Below are positions 6,261 to 13,694 of a DNA stretch of 16,844 nt, piece after piece; positions within the stretch are counted from its first letter, which is position 1; the number at the start of each line of letters is the position of its first letter. The stretch is taken from NCBI GenBank assembly GCA_003645385.1, contig QNEY01000011.1:1-16844 (forward strand). Reading direction: 5' to 3'. The notes under the pieces are model-generated. The model made no database searches. It saw nothing but the letters and a program-made list of their open reading frames with translations, and had not been told where the DNA came from. A program made the position numbers and the translations under genes. This DNA comes from Gammaproteobacteria bacterium (GTDB lineage: Bacteria > Pseudomonadota > Gammaproteobacteria > Nitrosococcales > Methylophagaceae).

Positions 6261-8795
6261 GTGCTGAATGAATATCAAAAACACGTTGAACAACGTGCTC
6301 AAGAAGGTTTACCTCCTTTAGCATTAGATGCTGAACAAGTATCCTCAGTGGTTGAATTACTTAAACAGTCTACTAATGAAAATACAGAGAAATTATTAGA
6401 TTTATTGATCCATCGTGTACCACCAGGTGTCGATCAAGCAGCCTATGTGAAAGCTGGTTTCTTGGCTGATATTGCTAAGGGCGACGTAAGTTGCTCATCC
6501 ATCGATTCAGTTAAAGCGACAGAGTTATTAGGCACAATGCGTGGTGGCTACAATATTCAGCCACTAATCGATTTGTTAGATGATAAAACTACAGCAGCCA
6601 CGGCTGAAGCAGCTTTGTCACACACATTGTTAGTTTATGATGCTTATCATGATGTAGTTGAAAAATCAGCAACTAATGATTATGCAAAACGAGTGGTTCA
6701 ATCATGGGCTGATGCTGAATGGTTCACAACTAAATCAGCATTACCAGAAAGAATGACGTTAACCGTGTTTAAAGTAGCCGGTGAAACTAATACGGATGAT
6801 TTATCTCCCGCAACTGAAGCGTGGAGTCGTCCTGATATTCCTTTGCATGCGAAAGCGATGTTGATCAATACAATGGATACACCATTAGAAAATATTGCTG
6901 AGTTGAAGAAAAAAGGTCATCCATTAGCGTATGTGGGTGATGTTGTCGGTACCGGATCATCACGAAAATCTGCCATTAACTCTGTGCTTTGGCATATGGG
7001 TGAAGATATTGATTTTGTGCCTAATAAACGCCAAGGTGGTATTGTTCTAGGTGGTAATATTGCGCCAATTTTTTATAACACAGCTGAAGATTCAGGTGCA
7101 TTGCCGATTGAATGTGATGTGTCGGCACTAAATACGGGTGATGTTATTATTATTTACCCTTATGAGGGCAAAATTACCAATGAAGCAGGCGAGACCATTT
7201 CGACTTTTGAAATGCGTCCGACTACTTTGGCAGATGAAGTGCGTGCCGGTGGTCGTATTCCACTTATCATTGGCCGTGGATTAACTGATAAAGCACGTGA
7301 AACATTGGGGTTAGAACCTTCTGATGTATTTCTACGTCCTGTTGCTCCCGCTGACACAGGTAAAGGGTTCACTTTAGCTCAAAAAATGGTAGGAAAAGCA
7401 TGTAGTGTTGAAGGTGTTCGCCCTGGAACCTATTGTGAACCGAAAGTTACAACTGTTGGTTCACAAGATACTACTGGAGCAATGACTCGTGATGAATTAA
7501 AAGAGTTAGCTTGTCTTGGTTTTTCAGCTGATTTAGTGATGCAATCTTTCTGCCATACGGCAGCTTATCCAAAACCTGTAGATATCAAGCTACAACATTC
7601 ACTACCTGACTTTATTAGCACCCGTGCTGGTGTATCGTTACGACCAGGTGATGGTGTTATTCATTCGTGGTTAAACCGGATGGTGTTACCTGATACTGTC
7701 GGTACTGGTGGCGATTCACATACTCGTTTTCCGATAGGTATTAGTTTCCCTGCGGGTTCAGGTTTAGTAGCCTTTGCCGCTGCTTTGGGTGTAATGCCGT
7801 TAGATATGCCTGAATCAGTATTGGTCCGTTTTAAAGGTGAAATGCAACCTGGTATTACCTTGCGTGACTTGGTTAATGCTATTCCTTACGTTGCTATTCA
7901 AAAAGGCCTGCTTACCGTTGAGAAAAAAGGTAAGAAAAATATCTTTAATGGTCGGGTTTTAGAAATTGAAGGTTTACCTGATCTTAAGGTAGAGCAAGCT
8001 TTTGAGTTATCTGATGCCTCTGCCGAACGTTCAGCTAATGGTTGTACAGTACATTTGAATAAAGAGCCTATTATTGAGTTTTTAAATTCGAATATCTCAT
8101 TGCTTGAATGGATGATTGCTGAAGGTTATGAGGATGCACGTACCCTACAACGTCGTATCGATTCTATGAAAGCATGGTTAGCCAATCCAGAGTTATTAGA
8201 ACGTGATGCTGATGCTGAATATGCTGAAGTGATTGAGATTGATCTTAATGATATTACTGAGCCATTGTTAGCGTGTCCGAATGATCCAGATGATATTAAA
8301 CCATTATCAGAATTGGCTGGTGTTGAAATTGATGAGGTGTTTATTGGTTCATGTATGACTAATATAGGTCATTATCGTGCAGCAGGTAAAGTACTTGAGA
8401 ATATGGGCAATTTGCCAACTAAACTTTGGGTAGCACCACCGACAAGAATGGATCAGCATCAACTAACAGAAGAGGGTATTTACAGTACTTTTGGTCGCGT
8501 TGGTGCTCGCACTGAAACACCGGGTTGTTCATTATGTATGGGCAACCAAGCACGAGTTTCAGATAATGCAACTGTGGTATCAACATCAACACGTAACTTT
8601 CCTAATCGTTTAGGTAATGGAGCTAATGTTTATTTATCATCAGCTGAATTAGCAGCGGTTGTAGCCAGTATTGGACGTTTACCAACAGTGGCTGAGTATC
8701 AACAAAAAGTTGCAGGTATTGAGCCAATGGCAGATGAGATTTATCGATATCTTAACTTTAATGAAATGGATGAATATAAGCGTTCAATTGATTGA
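6261..8795 (+). CDS. acnB: Aconitate hydratase B (AcnB)
   Basis: AcnB converts citrate to isocitrate through cis-aconitate in the TCA cycle and carries a [4Fe-4S] cluster; 2-methyl-cis-aconitate hydration is also known for the family. The 844-residue protein has the AcnB domain order: N-terminal HEAT-like domain (about 1-155), the swivelling domain (TGETNTDDLSPA onward, about 170-380), then the catalytic core. The three cluster cysteines are C698 (GSCMTN), C756 and C759 (GCSLCMGNQ), equivalent to C710/C769/C772 of E. coli. The C-terminus stops about a dozen residues short of the E. coli protein, which is minor variation. Translation starts at GTG, supported by GGAG at 6249-6252 and by the MLxEYxKHV N-terminus of the family. 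It is monocistronic by appearance, with its own promoter and a strong terminator. It feeds isocitrate to the Icd enzyme encoded 5.5 kb downstream. Confidence 0.97.
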   Translation: MLNEYQKHVEQRAQEGLPPLALDAEQVSSVVELLKQSTNENTEKLLDLLIHRVPPGVDQAAYVKAGFLADIAKGDVSCSSIDSVKATELLGTMRGGYNIQPLIDLLDDKTTAATAEAALSHTLLVYDAYHDVVEKSATNDYAKRVVQSWADAEWFTTKSALPERMTLTVFKVAGETNTDDLSPATEAWSRPDIPLHAKAMLINTMDTPLENIAELKKKGHPLAYVGDVVGTGSSRKSAINSVLWHMGEDIDFVPNKRQGGIVLGGNIAPIFYNTAEDSGALPIECDVSALNTGDVIIIYPYEGKITNEAGETISTFEMRPTTLADEVRAGGRIPLIIGRGLTDKARETLGLEPSDVFLRPVAPADTGKGFTLAQKMVGKACSVEGVRPGTYCEPKVTTVGSQDTTGAMTRDELKELACLGFSADLVMQSFCHTAAYPKPVDIKLQHSLPDFISTRAGVSLRPGDGVIHSWLNRMVLPDTVGTGGDSHTRFPIGISFPAGSGLVAFAAALGVMPLDMPESVLVRFKGEMQPGITLRDLVNAIPYVAIQKGLLTVEKKGKKNIFNGRVLEIEGLPDLKVEQAFELSDASAERSANGCTVHLNKEPIIEFLNSNISLLEWMIAEGYEDARTLQRRIDSMKAWLANPELLERDADAEYAEVIEIDLNDITEPLLACPNDPDDIKPLSELAGVEIDEVFIGSCMTNIGHYRAAGKVLENMGNLPTKLWVAPPTRMDQHQLTEEGIYSTFGRVGARTETPGCSLCMGNQARVSDNATVVSTSTRNFPNRLGNGANVYLSSAELAAVVASIGRLPTVAEYQQKVAGIEPMADEIYRYLNFNEMDEYKRSID

Positions 8796-8820
8796 AATTA
8801 ATGAATTATATTGTTAAATA
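8792..8820 (+). promoter_or_regulatory. Weak candidate promoter upstream of the fetB-like gene
   Basis: TTGAAA at 8792-8797 and TAAATA at 8815-8820 are 17 bp apart, and TG at 8812-8813 gives an extended -10. Transcripts would start inside the acnB terminator stem, so initiation here could bypass the terminator. The match is marginal in such an AT-rich segment. Confidence 0.25.
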
Positions 8821-8856
8821 AAAGGCTGTTTTCCATGTTTGAGAACGGCCTTTTTT
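8821..8856 (+). terminator. Rho-independent terminator of acnB
   Basis: AAAGGCTGTTTTC (8821-8833) pairs with GAGAACGGCCTTT (8841-8853) in a 13-bp stem with two G-U pairs and a seven-base loop, followed by further T residues to 8856. It separates acnB from the permease gene, whose ribosome-binding site begins only five bases later. Confidence 0.85.
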
Positions 8857-8871
8857 GTATGAGGTAACAAA

Positions 8872-9591
8872 GTGAGTTCATCAGTTCAAATCATTCCTAC
8901 TTTTAATTTAGCTTTAGCATTTATTCCTGTTTTAGTCGTAATTGTTATTTTGCATAAATGGAGATTAGATGTAGGCAATGGGCTTTATGCTGTAATCAGA
9001 ATGCTGGTGCAATTGCTGTTAGTTGGTTATGTACTGACTACTATTTTTCAGGCTGATAGCGCTTGGTTAGTTGTTGCCGTGATGATTGTGATGGTAACGG
9101 CTGCAAGTTGGATCGCATTAGGCACGGTGAAATCACATCGGCTTATACTTTATCGTCAAGCCTTCTGGGCAATTACCTGGGGTGGCGGGTTAACATTATT
9201 GTTAGTAACACAATTTGTGATTAACCTTGATCCTTGGTTTGAGCCCAAGTATATGATCCCTTTAGCAGGGATGATTTTTGCCAATTCGATGAATAGCGTG
9301 AGCTTGTCTGCTGAACGGTTACATGCTGAAATTGAACGAGATGTGCCTTTTGATCGTGCGCGGTCAATTGCATTTCAAGCGGCCTTTATTCCAGTAGTCA
9401 ATTCACTTTTTGCTGTTGGTTTGGTGGCTTTACCAGGCATGATGACAGGCCAGATTTTATCGGGTGTATCTCCAATTATCGCAGCACATTACCAAATTGT
9501 AGTGATGTGTATGATCTTCGGTTCAGCTGGCTTATCTACAGCCTATTTTTTGTTTTTATCAAAGCCGATCTTTTCTGGAGCTACTTCGTGA
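8872..9591 (+). CDS. fetB: FetB-like (UPF0014) ABC transporter permease
   Basis: This 239-residue inner-membrane protein belongs to the UPF0014/YbbM family, of which E. coli FetB is the permease of an ABC system linked to iron export and oxidative stress resistance. About seven hydrophobic segments are visible (near residues 10-28, 38-58, 64-83, 97-117, 126-146, 170-190, 208-229). Family motifs are IPLAGMIFANSMN (129-141), an acidic-basic cytoplasmic stretch with ERLHAEIERD, and LPGMMTGQILSGVSP (187-201). The GTG start is supported by GAGGT at 8861-8865. The ATPase partner FetA, normally adjacent, is not encoded in the window. The acnB terminator lies just upstream, so expression would need readthrough or a nearby weak promoter. 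Transported substrate here is inferred from the family only. Confidence 0.85.
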   Translation: MSSSVQIIPTFNLALAFIPVLVVIVILHKWRLDVGNGLYAVIRMLVQLLLVGYVLTTIFQADSAWLVVAVMIVMVTAASWIALGTVKSHRLILYRQAFWAITWGGGLTLLLVTQFVINLDPWFEPKYMIPLAGMIFANSMNSVSLSAERLHAEIERDVPFDRARSIAFQAAFIPVVNSLFAVGLVALPGMMTGQILSGVSPIIAAHYQIVVMCMIFGSAGLSTAYFLFLSKPIFSGATS

Positions 9592-9683
9592 CATGCTATT
9601 CCAATTAATTACTATATAATTAGATTTAATACATTAGCATATGATAATATAGGTGTGTATTATATAATTTTATAGGTCTTGTA
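9592..9683 (+). promoter_or_regulatory. AT-rich spacer with -10-like boxes before the cytochrome gene
   Basis: This 92-bp gap holds TATAAT at 9615-9620 and 9663-9668 and GATAAT at 9643-9648. None has a clear -35 at proper spacing; GTGACA at 9588-9593 is 21 bp from the first box. AGG at 9674-9676 serves as a short ribosome-binding site. No FNR-type palindrome was found. A promoter is likely here but which box is used is undecided. Confidence 0.3.
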
Positions 9684-10172
9684 ATGAAAAAAACGATTTG
9701 CTCCTTAGTATTGTTACTGTCATTTAATACTTCAATGGCACAAGAATCTGTCGATAACAGACAAATGATCGAAATGCCTCCCGAAACAAAGCAGTTATTC
9801 CTATCAAAAATGCGAGGTCATATGAAAGCATTAGACCAAATTATTGCGGCTTTAGCTGAAGACGACTTAGATGATGCTGCTGTAATTGCAGAAACAACTA
9901 TGGGTATCGTGGGTACAGGACATGGTAAAAAATGGGAATGTGATGATAGTGATGGTGACCATGCACATAAACATGATCAGTCAGAACACAAGAAAAAAGG
10001 CTTTGGTAAGTTGATGCCTGCTGAAATGAAAGCAATGGGAATGAGTTTACACAGTGCTGCAGATGATTTTGCTGATGTTGCCCGTCAGGGGGGTAGGGGT
10101 GAAGCCTATAAAGCATTACGACAAATTAGTTCATCATGTGTGGCCTGTCATCAATCATTTGGAGTTAAATAA
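9684..10172 (+). CDS. Exported class II-type cytochrome c (c'/c556-like) with His-rich insert
   Basis: This 162-residue protein begins with a Sec signal peptide (cleavage likely after MA at 18-19). It ends with a single haem-attachment site CVACH (C152, C155, H156) close to the C-terminus, the arrangement of class II cytochromes such as c' and c556, which fold as a four-helix bundle. Amphipathic helices are visible at about 34-58, 60-73, 111-134 and 140-157. A sixth ligand may be one of the methionines in the first helix (M43 or M47), as in c556, but this is not certain. Between helices two and three lies an insert rich in His, Asp and Lys (about residues 86-105, with H93, H95, H97, H102 and a free C86) that could bind metal. 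It would act as a periplasmic electron carrier or gas/metal-related haem protein; the partner is unknown. It converges on the next gene with 7 bases between stops. Confidence 0.85.
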   Translation: MKKTICSLVLLLSFNTSMAQESVDNRQMIEMPPETKQLFLSKMRGHMKALDQIIAALAEDDLDDAAVIAETTMGIVGTGHGKKWECDDSDGDHAHKHDQSEHKKKGFGKLMPAEMKAMGMSLHSAADDFADVARQGGRGEAYKALRQISSSCVACHQSFGVK

Positions 10173-10179
10173 CTGACAG

Positions 10180-11457
10180 TCAATCTTCGACTATACGATA
10201 ACGTTCAGCATTGGCATTCGAAATACGTATTGTTACTTTTTTTCCATGCCAGCGTATCTTTGCTTTAACTTGATTCCACGGTGAAGATTCTGTTTGTTGT
10301 GCCTCAATAATATAAGTTCTATCTGAATCTAATTCGTGGCTGTTTATTGTTAGAAGGCCATCTTTAAATAAAGTTTGGGTTTTACCCCAAGGTCTAGCTA
10401 AGGGTTCACCAATAAATAGACCTTCACCAGGTTGTTGAACCGATTTCCAATAGGCTTCAATCAAGCTGTCACCAGCCAGATATGAAGGTATTAACACTTG
10501 TGGATTAGGAAACTTTTCTGGGAAATTACAGGGTTCAACGACTGCTCCGTAGCTACCCGTAACTCCTGCCTCCAACCAACGAAAAGCTTTCATTTGTCCA
10601 GTGTGTTTAATGCCTATTCCAGCTCCTGAAGTTAAATGATCCGCGATCGCACCGGGAAGATAAGTATTGGTTTCGATTGCTGGGACATGACGTAAGCCAG
10701 TATGGTAGAACATAATATTTGATTTATTTTGTATTTGGATTCCATCTTTGTTTTTTCGGTTATCAATATACTGAATATCAATACCTTTCTGTTGCCCCCA
10801 AATCTCTGCAAACCGTTCAAAAACAGGCCAGCGAGTACTGCGTGATCCATCATGTGTTCTAACTAGATAAGCAGTGCCTGAAGGCTGACTGTTATCAGCT
10901 AAAACCCCTCTATCAATGAGCATTTTTGCTTGCTCAAAATTTTCACCACTGAGCATCATGCTCAACCTGATTTGAGGTTTTTGTAACCCTAACAGGCTTG
11001 ATGGAGAATTAAAGTAGGGGCTATTTGCTGTTTTATTGCAGCCTTTATCTTCTTTGGTGCGGTGGCTACAGTATTTTTTATCAAATCCTAAGGCAAATGC
11101 ACTGGTAATAGACATGCAATCAACCCGGTAAGGAGCATGCCAAGTTAACAAAATAACCTTAATATTTTTGGTTAGATGAGGTTTAAGTTGATTATAGATT
11201 TCTTCAAATTTTTGTTGATTAATTTTATTGGGGTTTTTCCAAATATCAACTGGTACTATTTGTGATGATGGAATCTGCCTTTGTTGTGTATAGTATTTGG
11301 CAATCTGTTTTGATAGGGCATTATGCTGTTTATATAACACCAGAATATTTTGACCACTAAGCTGGAATGGTAATAGAACCTCAGGAATGTTTGCTGCCCA
11401 CACTATCTGCTGCAACAGCAGCCAAAATATTACGATCCATTTAATGTGAGAAATCAT
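10180..11457 (-). CDS. TIGR03790-like exported protein of unknown function
   Basis: This 425-residue protein has an N-terminal signal sequence (about residues 1-21, hydrophobic IVIFWLLLQQIVWA). The mature part follows the pattern of the TIGR03790 family: NILVLYKQHNALSKQIAKYY near the start, a Q-R-Q-IPSSQIVPVD segment, KVILLTWHAPYRVDC, then a long region with SGAGIGIKHTGQMKAFRWLEAGVTGSYGAVVEPC and GEPLARPWG near the C-terminus, and a final beta-rich domain of about 65 residues. The family is uncharacterised; Cys-His-rich conserved blocks might suggest a peptidase-like fold, but no activity is claimed. It lies 53 bases after hflD. No Shine-Dalgarno sequence precedes the ATG; a perfect 15-bp palindrome sits there instead. 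No in-frame alternative start would keep the signal peptide. Confidence 0.75.
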   Translation of the reverse strand: MISHIKWIVIFWLLLQQIVWAANIPEVLLPFQLSGQNILVLYKQHNALSKQIAKYYTQQRQIPSSQIVPVDIWKNPNKINQQKFEEIYNQLKPHLTKNIKVILLTWHAPYRVDCMSITSAFALGFDKKYCSHRTKEDKGCNKTANSPYFNSPSSLLGLQKPQIRLSMMLSGENFEQAKMLIDRGVLADNSQPSGTAYLVRTHDGSRSTRWPVFERFAEIWGQQKGIDIQYIDNRKNKDGIQIQNKSNIMFYHTGLRHVPAIETNTYLPGAIADHLTSGAGIGIKHTGQMKAFRWLEAGVTGSYGAVVEPCNFPEKFPNPQVLIPSYLAGDSLIEAYWKSVQQPGEGLFIGEPLARPWGKTQTLFKDGLLTINSHELDSDRTYIIEAQQTESSPWNQVKAKIRWHGKKVTIRISNANAERYRIVED

Positions 11458-11471
11458 TAAAATGATTTTAA
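11457..11471. repeat. Perfect 15-bp palindrome at the start of the TIGR03790-like gene
   Basis: TTAAAAT-G-ATTTTAA is symmetrical about base 11464 and includes the first base of the ATG (11455-11457, minus strand). It occupies the place where a ribosome-binding site would be. On the minus strand it also contains TAAAAT (11465-11470), a near-consensus -10 box. Being all A/T except its centre, it may be chance, or an operator. Confidence 0.4.
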
Positions 11472-11510
11472 CGTAAGGTTTTGACCAATGAAAGAAACGG
11501 ATAGGTGGTT

Positions 11511-12146
11511 TTATTGTGAGGCGTCACTCAATGAAGAAGCAATTTTAAGAATTTTGCTTGATTGAAAAATAAAGTGCCAACGTCGCCCACCTTTTTGGTG
11601 CCACAAAATGGCAGCACGAATACCGGCAAGCAATAAGGCTCGAACACGATTTACATTATCTGCTTGTTGTAAAAAACTTGGGTCACCATGAACTTGAATA
11701 CGTGGTGTGAGTTCGCTGATGGTTCGATGATAAATATCAGCGAAACGGGCAATTACTTGAGGGTTGTTAATGTCACCAAAGTATTCGATTTGTTGCGGGA
11801 TTTGATCGATCTCACGGCTAATTAAATCCAGCATGGCGGGTCGTTTTTCCAATTGACGTTCCAAATGTAATAAACCGATGATATAGCGAAGTAGAGCCAC
11901 ATCTTTTTTATCTTTTTTCTTAGAAAGTTGATTGTTAAGCTGTTTAATGCCTGTTTGTAATTGGCTTAAATTGCCATAAACAGCTTCGGTATCAGTGGCA
12001 TCAGTTTCTAGCAGACTGTTTAATAATGTTTCAAATTCAGCTTGATTTACCTGACCTGTTTGTGCAATTTGTTGTACCAGTGTTACCACCTGCATCAGTG
12101 CGGCTAAAGCAATAACGCGATCCCGTTCTCGAATGTTGATACTCAT
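11511..12146 (-). CDS. hflD: HflD, high-frequency lysogenization protein homologue
   Basis: This 211-residue, mainly helical protein matches HflD (E. coli 213 residues) in length and in its fixed place right after mnmA. Recognisable blocks are the N-terminal RDRVIALAALMQ, the RYIIGLLHLERQL helix, and NRVRALLLAGIRAAILWHQ-GG-R near the C-terminus. In E. coli HflD is a peripheral inner-membrane protein that binds lambda CII and influences lysogeny; its normal cell role is unclear. Its ATG overlaps the mnmA stop by four bases (ATGA), so translation is coupled. CAGGT about eight bases upstream may serve as ribosome-binding site. A lysine-rich KKKDKKD linker lies near residue 78. In enterobacteria purB follows directly, but here a TIGR03790-like gene does. 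Confidence 0.93.
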   Translation of the reverse strand: MSINIRERDRVIALAALMQVVTLVQQIAQTGQVNQAEFETLLNSLLETDATDTEAVYGNLSQLQTGIKQLNNQLSKKKDKKDVALLRYIIGLLHLERQLEKRPAMLDLISREIDQIPQQIEYFGDINNPQVIARFADIYHRTISELTPRIQVHGDPSFLQQADNVNRVRALLLAGIRAAILWHQKGGRRWHFIFQSSKILKIASSLSDASQ

Positions 12147-13252
12147 GGATGAATACCTGGTGCATCAGTACTAACGATAATGCCACCACCTAAACAATTA
12201 TCATCGAGATAAAAGACTACCGATTGCCCCGGAGTAACCGCCCGTTGCTGTTGTTCAAATTCAACATTAATCTTGCCGTCATCATCCTGAGTGATTAAAC
12301 AAGCTTGATCAGGTTGGCGATAACGAGTTTTTGCAGTGGCTTTGTACGGGAATGTTGGTGGGTGACCTGCAACCCATGAAAGTTGTTCTGCTTTTAATGA
12401 TTGGCTATGTAGCCATGGATGATCACCTTGTACGACATAAAGGATTTTCTTCTCCATATCTTTGCCAGCAACAAACCAAGGTTCTCCTGAACTATCTTTT
12501 CGTCCTCCAATACCAAGTCCTTGACGTTGTCCCAGTGTGTAATACATGAGGCCCGCATGTTCACCAATAACTTCACCCTCAGGTGTTTGCATTTCACCTG
12601 GTTGAGCAGGAATATAACGACTCAAAAATTCACGGAAACGACGTTCGCCGATAAAACAAATGCCAGTGCTGTCTTTTTTGTCATGGGTGATAAAATCAGC
12701 TTGTTCTGCGATACGTCGCACCTCAGGCTTAGGTAGCTTCCCTAACGGAAAGAGGGTGCGTGATAATTGTTGTTGCCCGAGTGTGTATAAGAAGTAGCTT
12801 TGATCCTTATTGTGGTCGAGACCTTTTAACAAATGGAATATACCATCTTGTTCTTCAACACGGGCATAGTGACCGGTGGCAATCATATATCCACCGAGTT
12901 GCAATGCGTGGTCTAAAAAGGCTTTGAACTTGATTTCGCGGTTACACAGAATATCGGGATTAGGTGTTCGGCCAGCACGATACTCATCAAGAAAGTGTTT
13001 GAATACGTGATCCCAATATTCCATGGCAAAGTTAGCTTCATGAAAAGGAATACCAATTTTATCGGCAACTGAATTGGCATCATCACGATCTTCAGCAATG
13101 GTACATTCGCTTTCTTCAGCAAAGTCCACCCAGTTCTTCATAAACATGCCTTCAACAACATGACCTTGTTGCTGTAACAATAAGGCTGCAACGGAAGAAT
13201 CTACACCGCCGGAAAGACCGACTACGACTTTATCTTTATTTTGTTCTGACAT
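12143..13252 (-). CDS. mnmA: tRNA-specific 2-thiouridylase MnmA
   Basis: MnmA inserts sulfur at C2 of the wobble uridine U34 in tRNAs for Lys, Glu and Gln, taking sulfur from the TusE relay and activating the base with ATP. The 369-residue protein (E. coli 368) has the PP-loop SGGVDSS (14-20), the NPDILCN block with catalytic C103, and TGICFIGER with C199, which forms the persulfide/disulfide partner. A C-terminal beta-barrel runs from about 300. The ATG is one base after the nudJ stop and has no good Shine-Dalgarno sequence, suggesting coupled translation. The gene is part of the conserved rluE-nudJ-mnmA-hflD cluster. Confidence 0.97.
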   Translation of the reverse strand: MSEQNKDKVVVGLSGGVDSSVAALLLQQQGHVVEGMFMKNWVDFAEESECTIAEDRDDANSVADKIGIPFHEANFAMEYWDHVFKHFLDEYRAGRTPNPDILCNREIKFKAFLDHALQLGGYMIATGHYARVEEQDGIFHLLKGLDHNKDQSYFLYTLGQQQLSRTLFPLGKLPKPEVRRIAEQADFITHDKKDSTGICFIGERRFREFLSRYIPAQPGEMQTPEGEVIGEHAGLMYYTLGQRQGLGIGGRKDSSGEPWFVAGKDMEKKILYVVQGDHPWLHSQSLKAEQLSWVAGHPPTFPYKATAKTRYRQPDQACLITQDDDGKINVEFEQQQRAVTPGQSVVFYLDDNCLGGGIIVSTDAPGIHP

Positions 13253-13253
13253 A

Positions 13254-13694
13254 TTAATTGTGTAATAAACCTAATGGATAGCGATGACCAGCAAGATAGT
13301 CATTAAAGCAATCCAATACTAATGGACTACGAAACTCAGCTTGTCTTTTCATCATTTGTTTTTTGTTTAACCAGAAGGCCTGATGAATATCGTCATCTAG
13401 CTTTTGATCGGGATTAAATTGGATGGCATTGCCCGTGAAACAAAATCTCATATAGGTTTCATTGTTAACTGGGTGTTGCCAACGATAAATGCCAACTAAT
13501 GCTGTTGGATTAAACTGCCATGCTGTTTCTTCTTGAGTTTCACGGATTACAGCATCAATCAGGCTTTCGCCGGATTCGAGATGTCCTGCTGGTTGATTGA
13601 GTCGCATCTTGCTGTCTATTTCTTCTTCGACCATCAGAAAACGATTTTCCTGTTCGATTACGGCGGCGACTGTGGTTCTTGGTGTCCAAATCAT
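13254..13694 (-). CDS. nudJ: NudJ-type Nudix phosphatase
   Basis: This 146-residue Nudix hydrolase has its Nudix box at residues 37-59: G37, E43, R51-E52 and E55-E56 are all present, with Ala at the usual glycine position 58. The C-terminal RSPLVLDCFNDYLAGHRYPL matches the NudJ tail, and the N-terminal TVAAVIEQENRFLMVEE and NQPAGHLE agree with E. coli NudJ (153 residues), which hydrolyses hydroxymethylpyrimidine pyrophosphate and nucleoside di/triphosphates. The ATG at 13694 is the only possible start: a TAA stop lies in frame four codons upstream. There is no clear ribosome-binding site, and the first 140 bp overlap the rluE reading frame, so translation is probably coupled to rluE. Confidence 0.92.
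   Translation of the reverse strand: MIWTPRTTVAAVIEQENRFLMVEEEIDSKMRLNQPAGHLESGESLIDAVIRETQEETAWQFNPTALVGIYRWQHPVNNETYMRFCFTGNAIQFNPDQKLDDDIHQAFWLNKKQMMKRQAEFRSPLVLDCFNDYLAGHRYPLGLLHN

Noticed and set aside
10170..10182. Possible terminator between the cytochrome and the TIGR03790-like gene
   Set aside because: CTGACAG alone is too short to form a stem with a T run.
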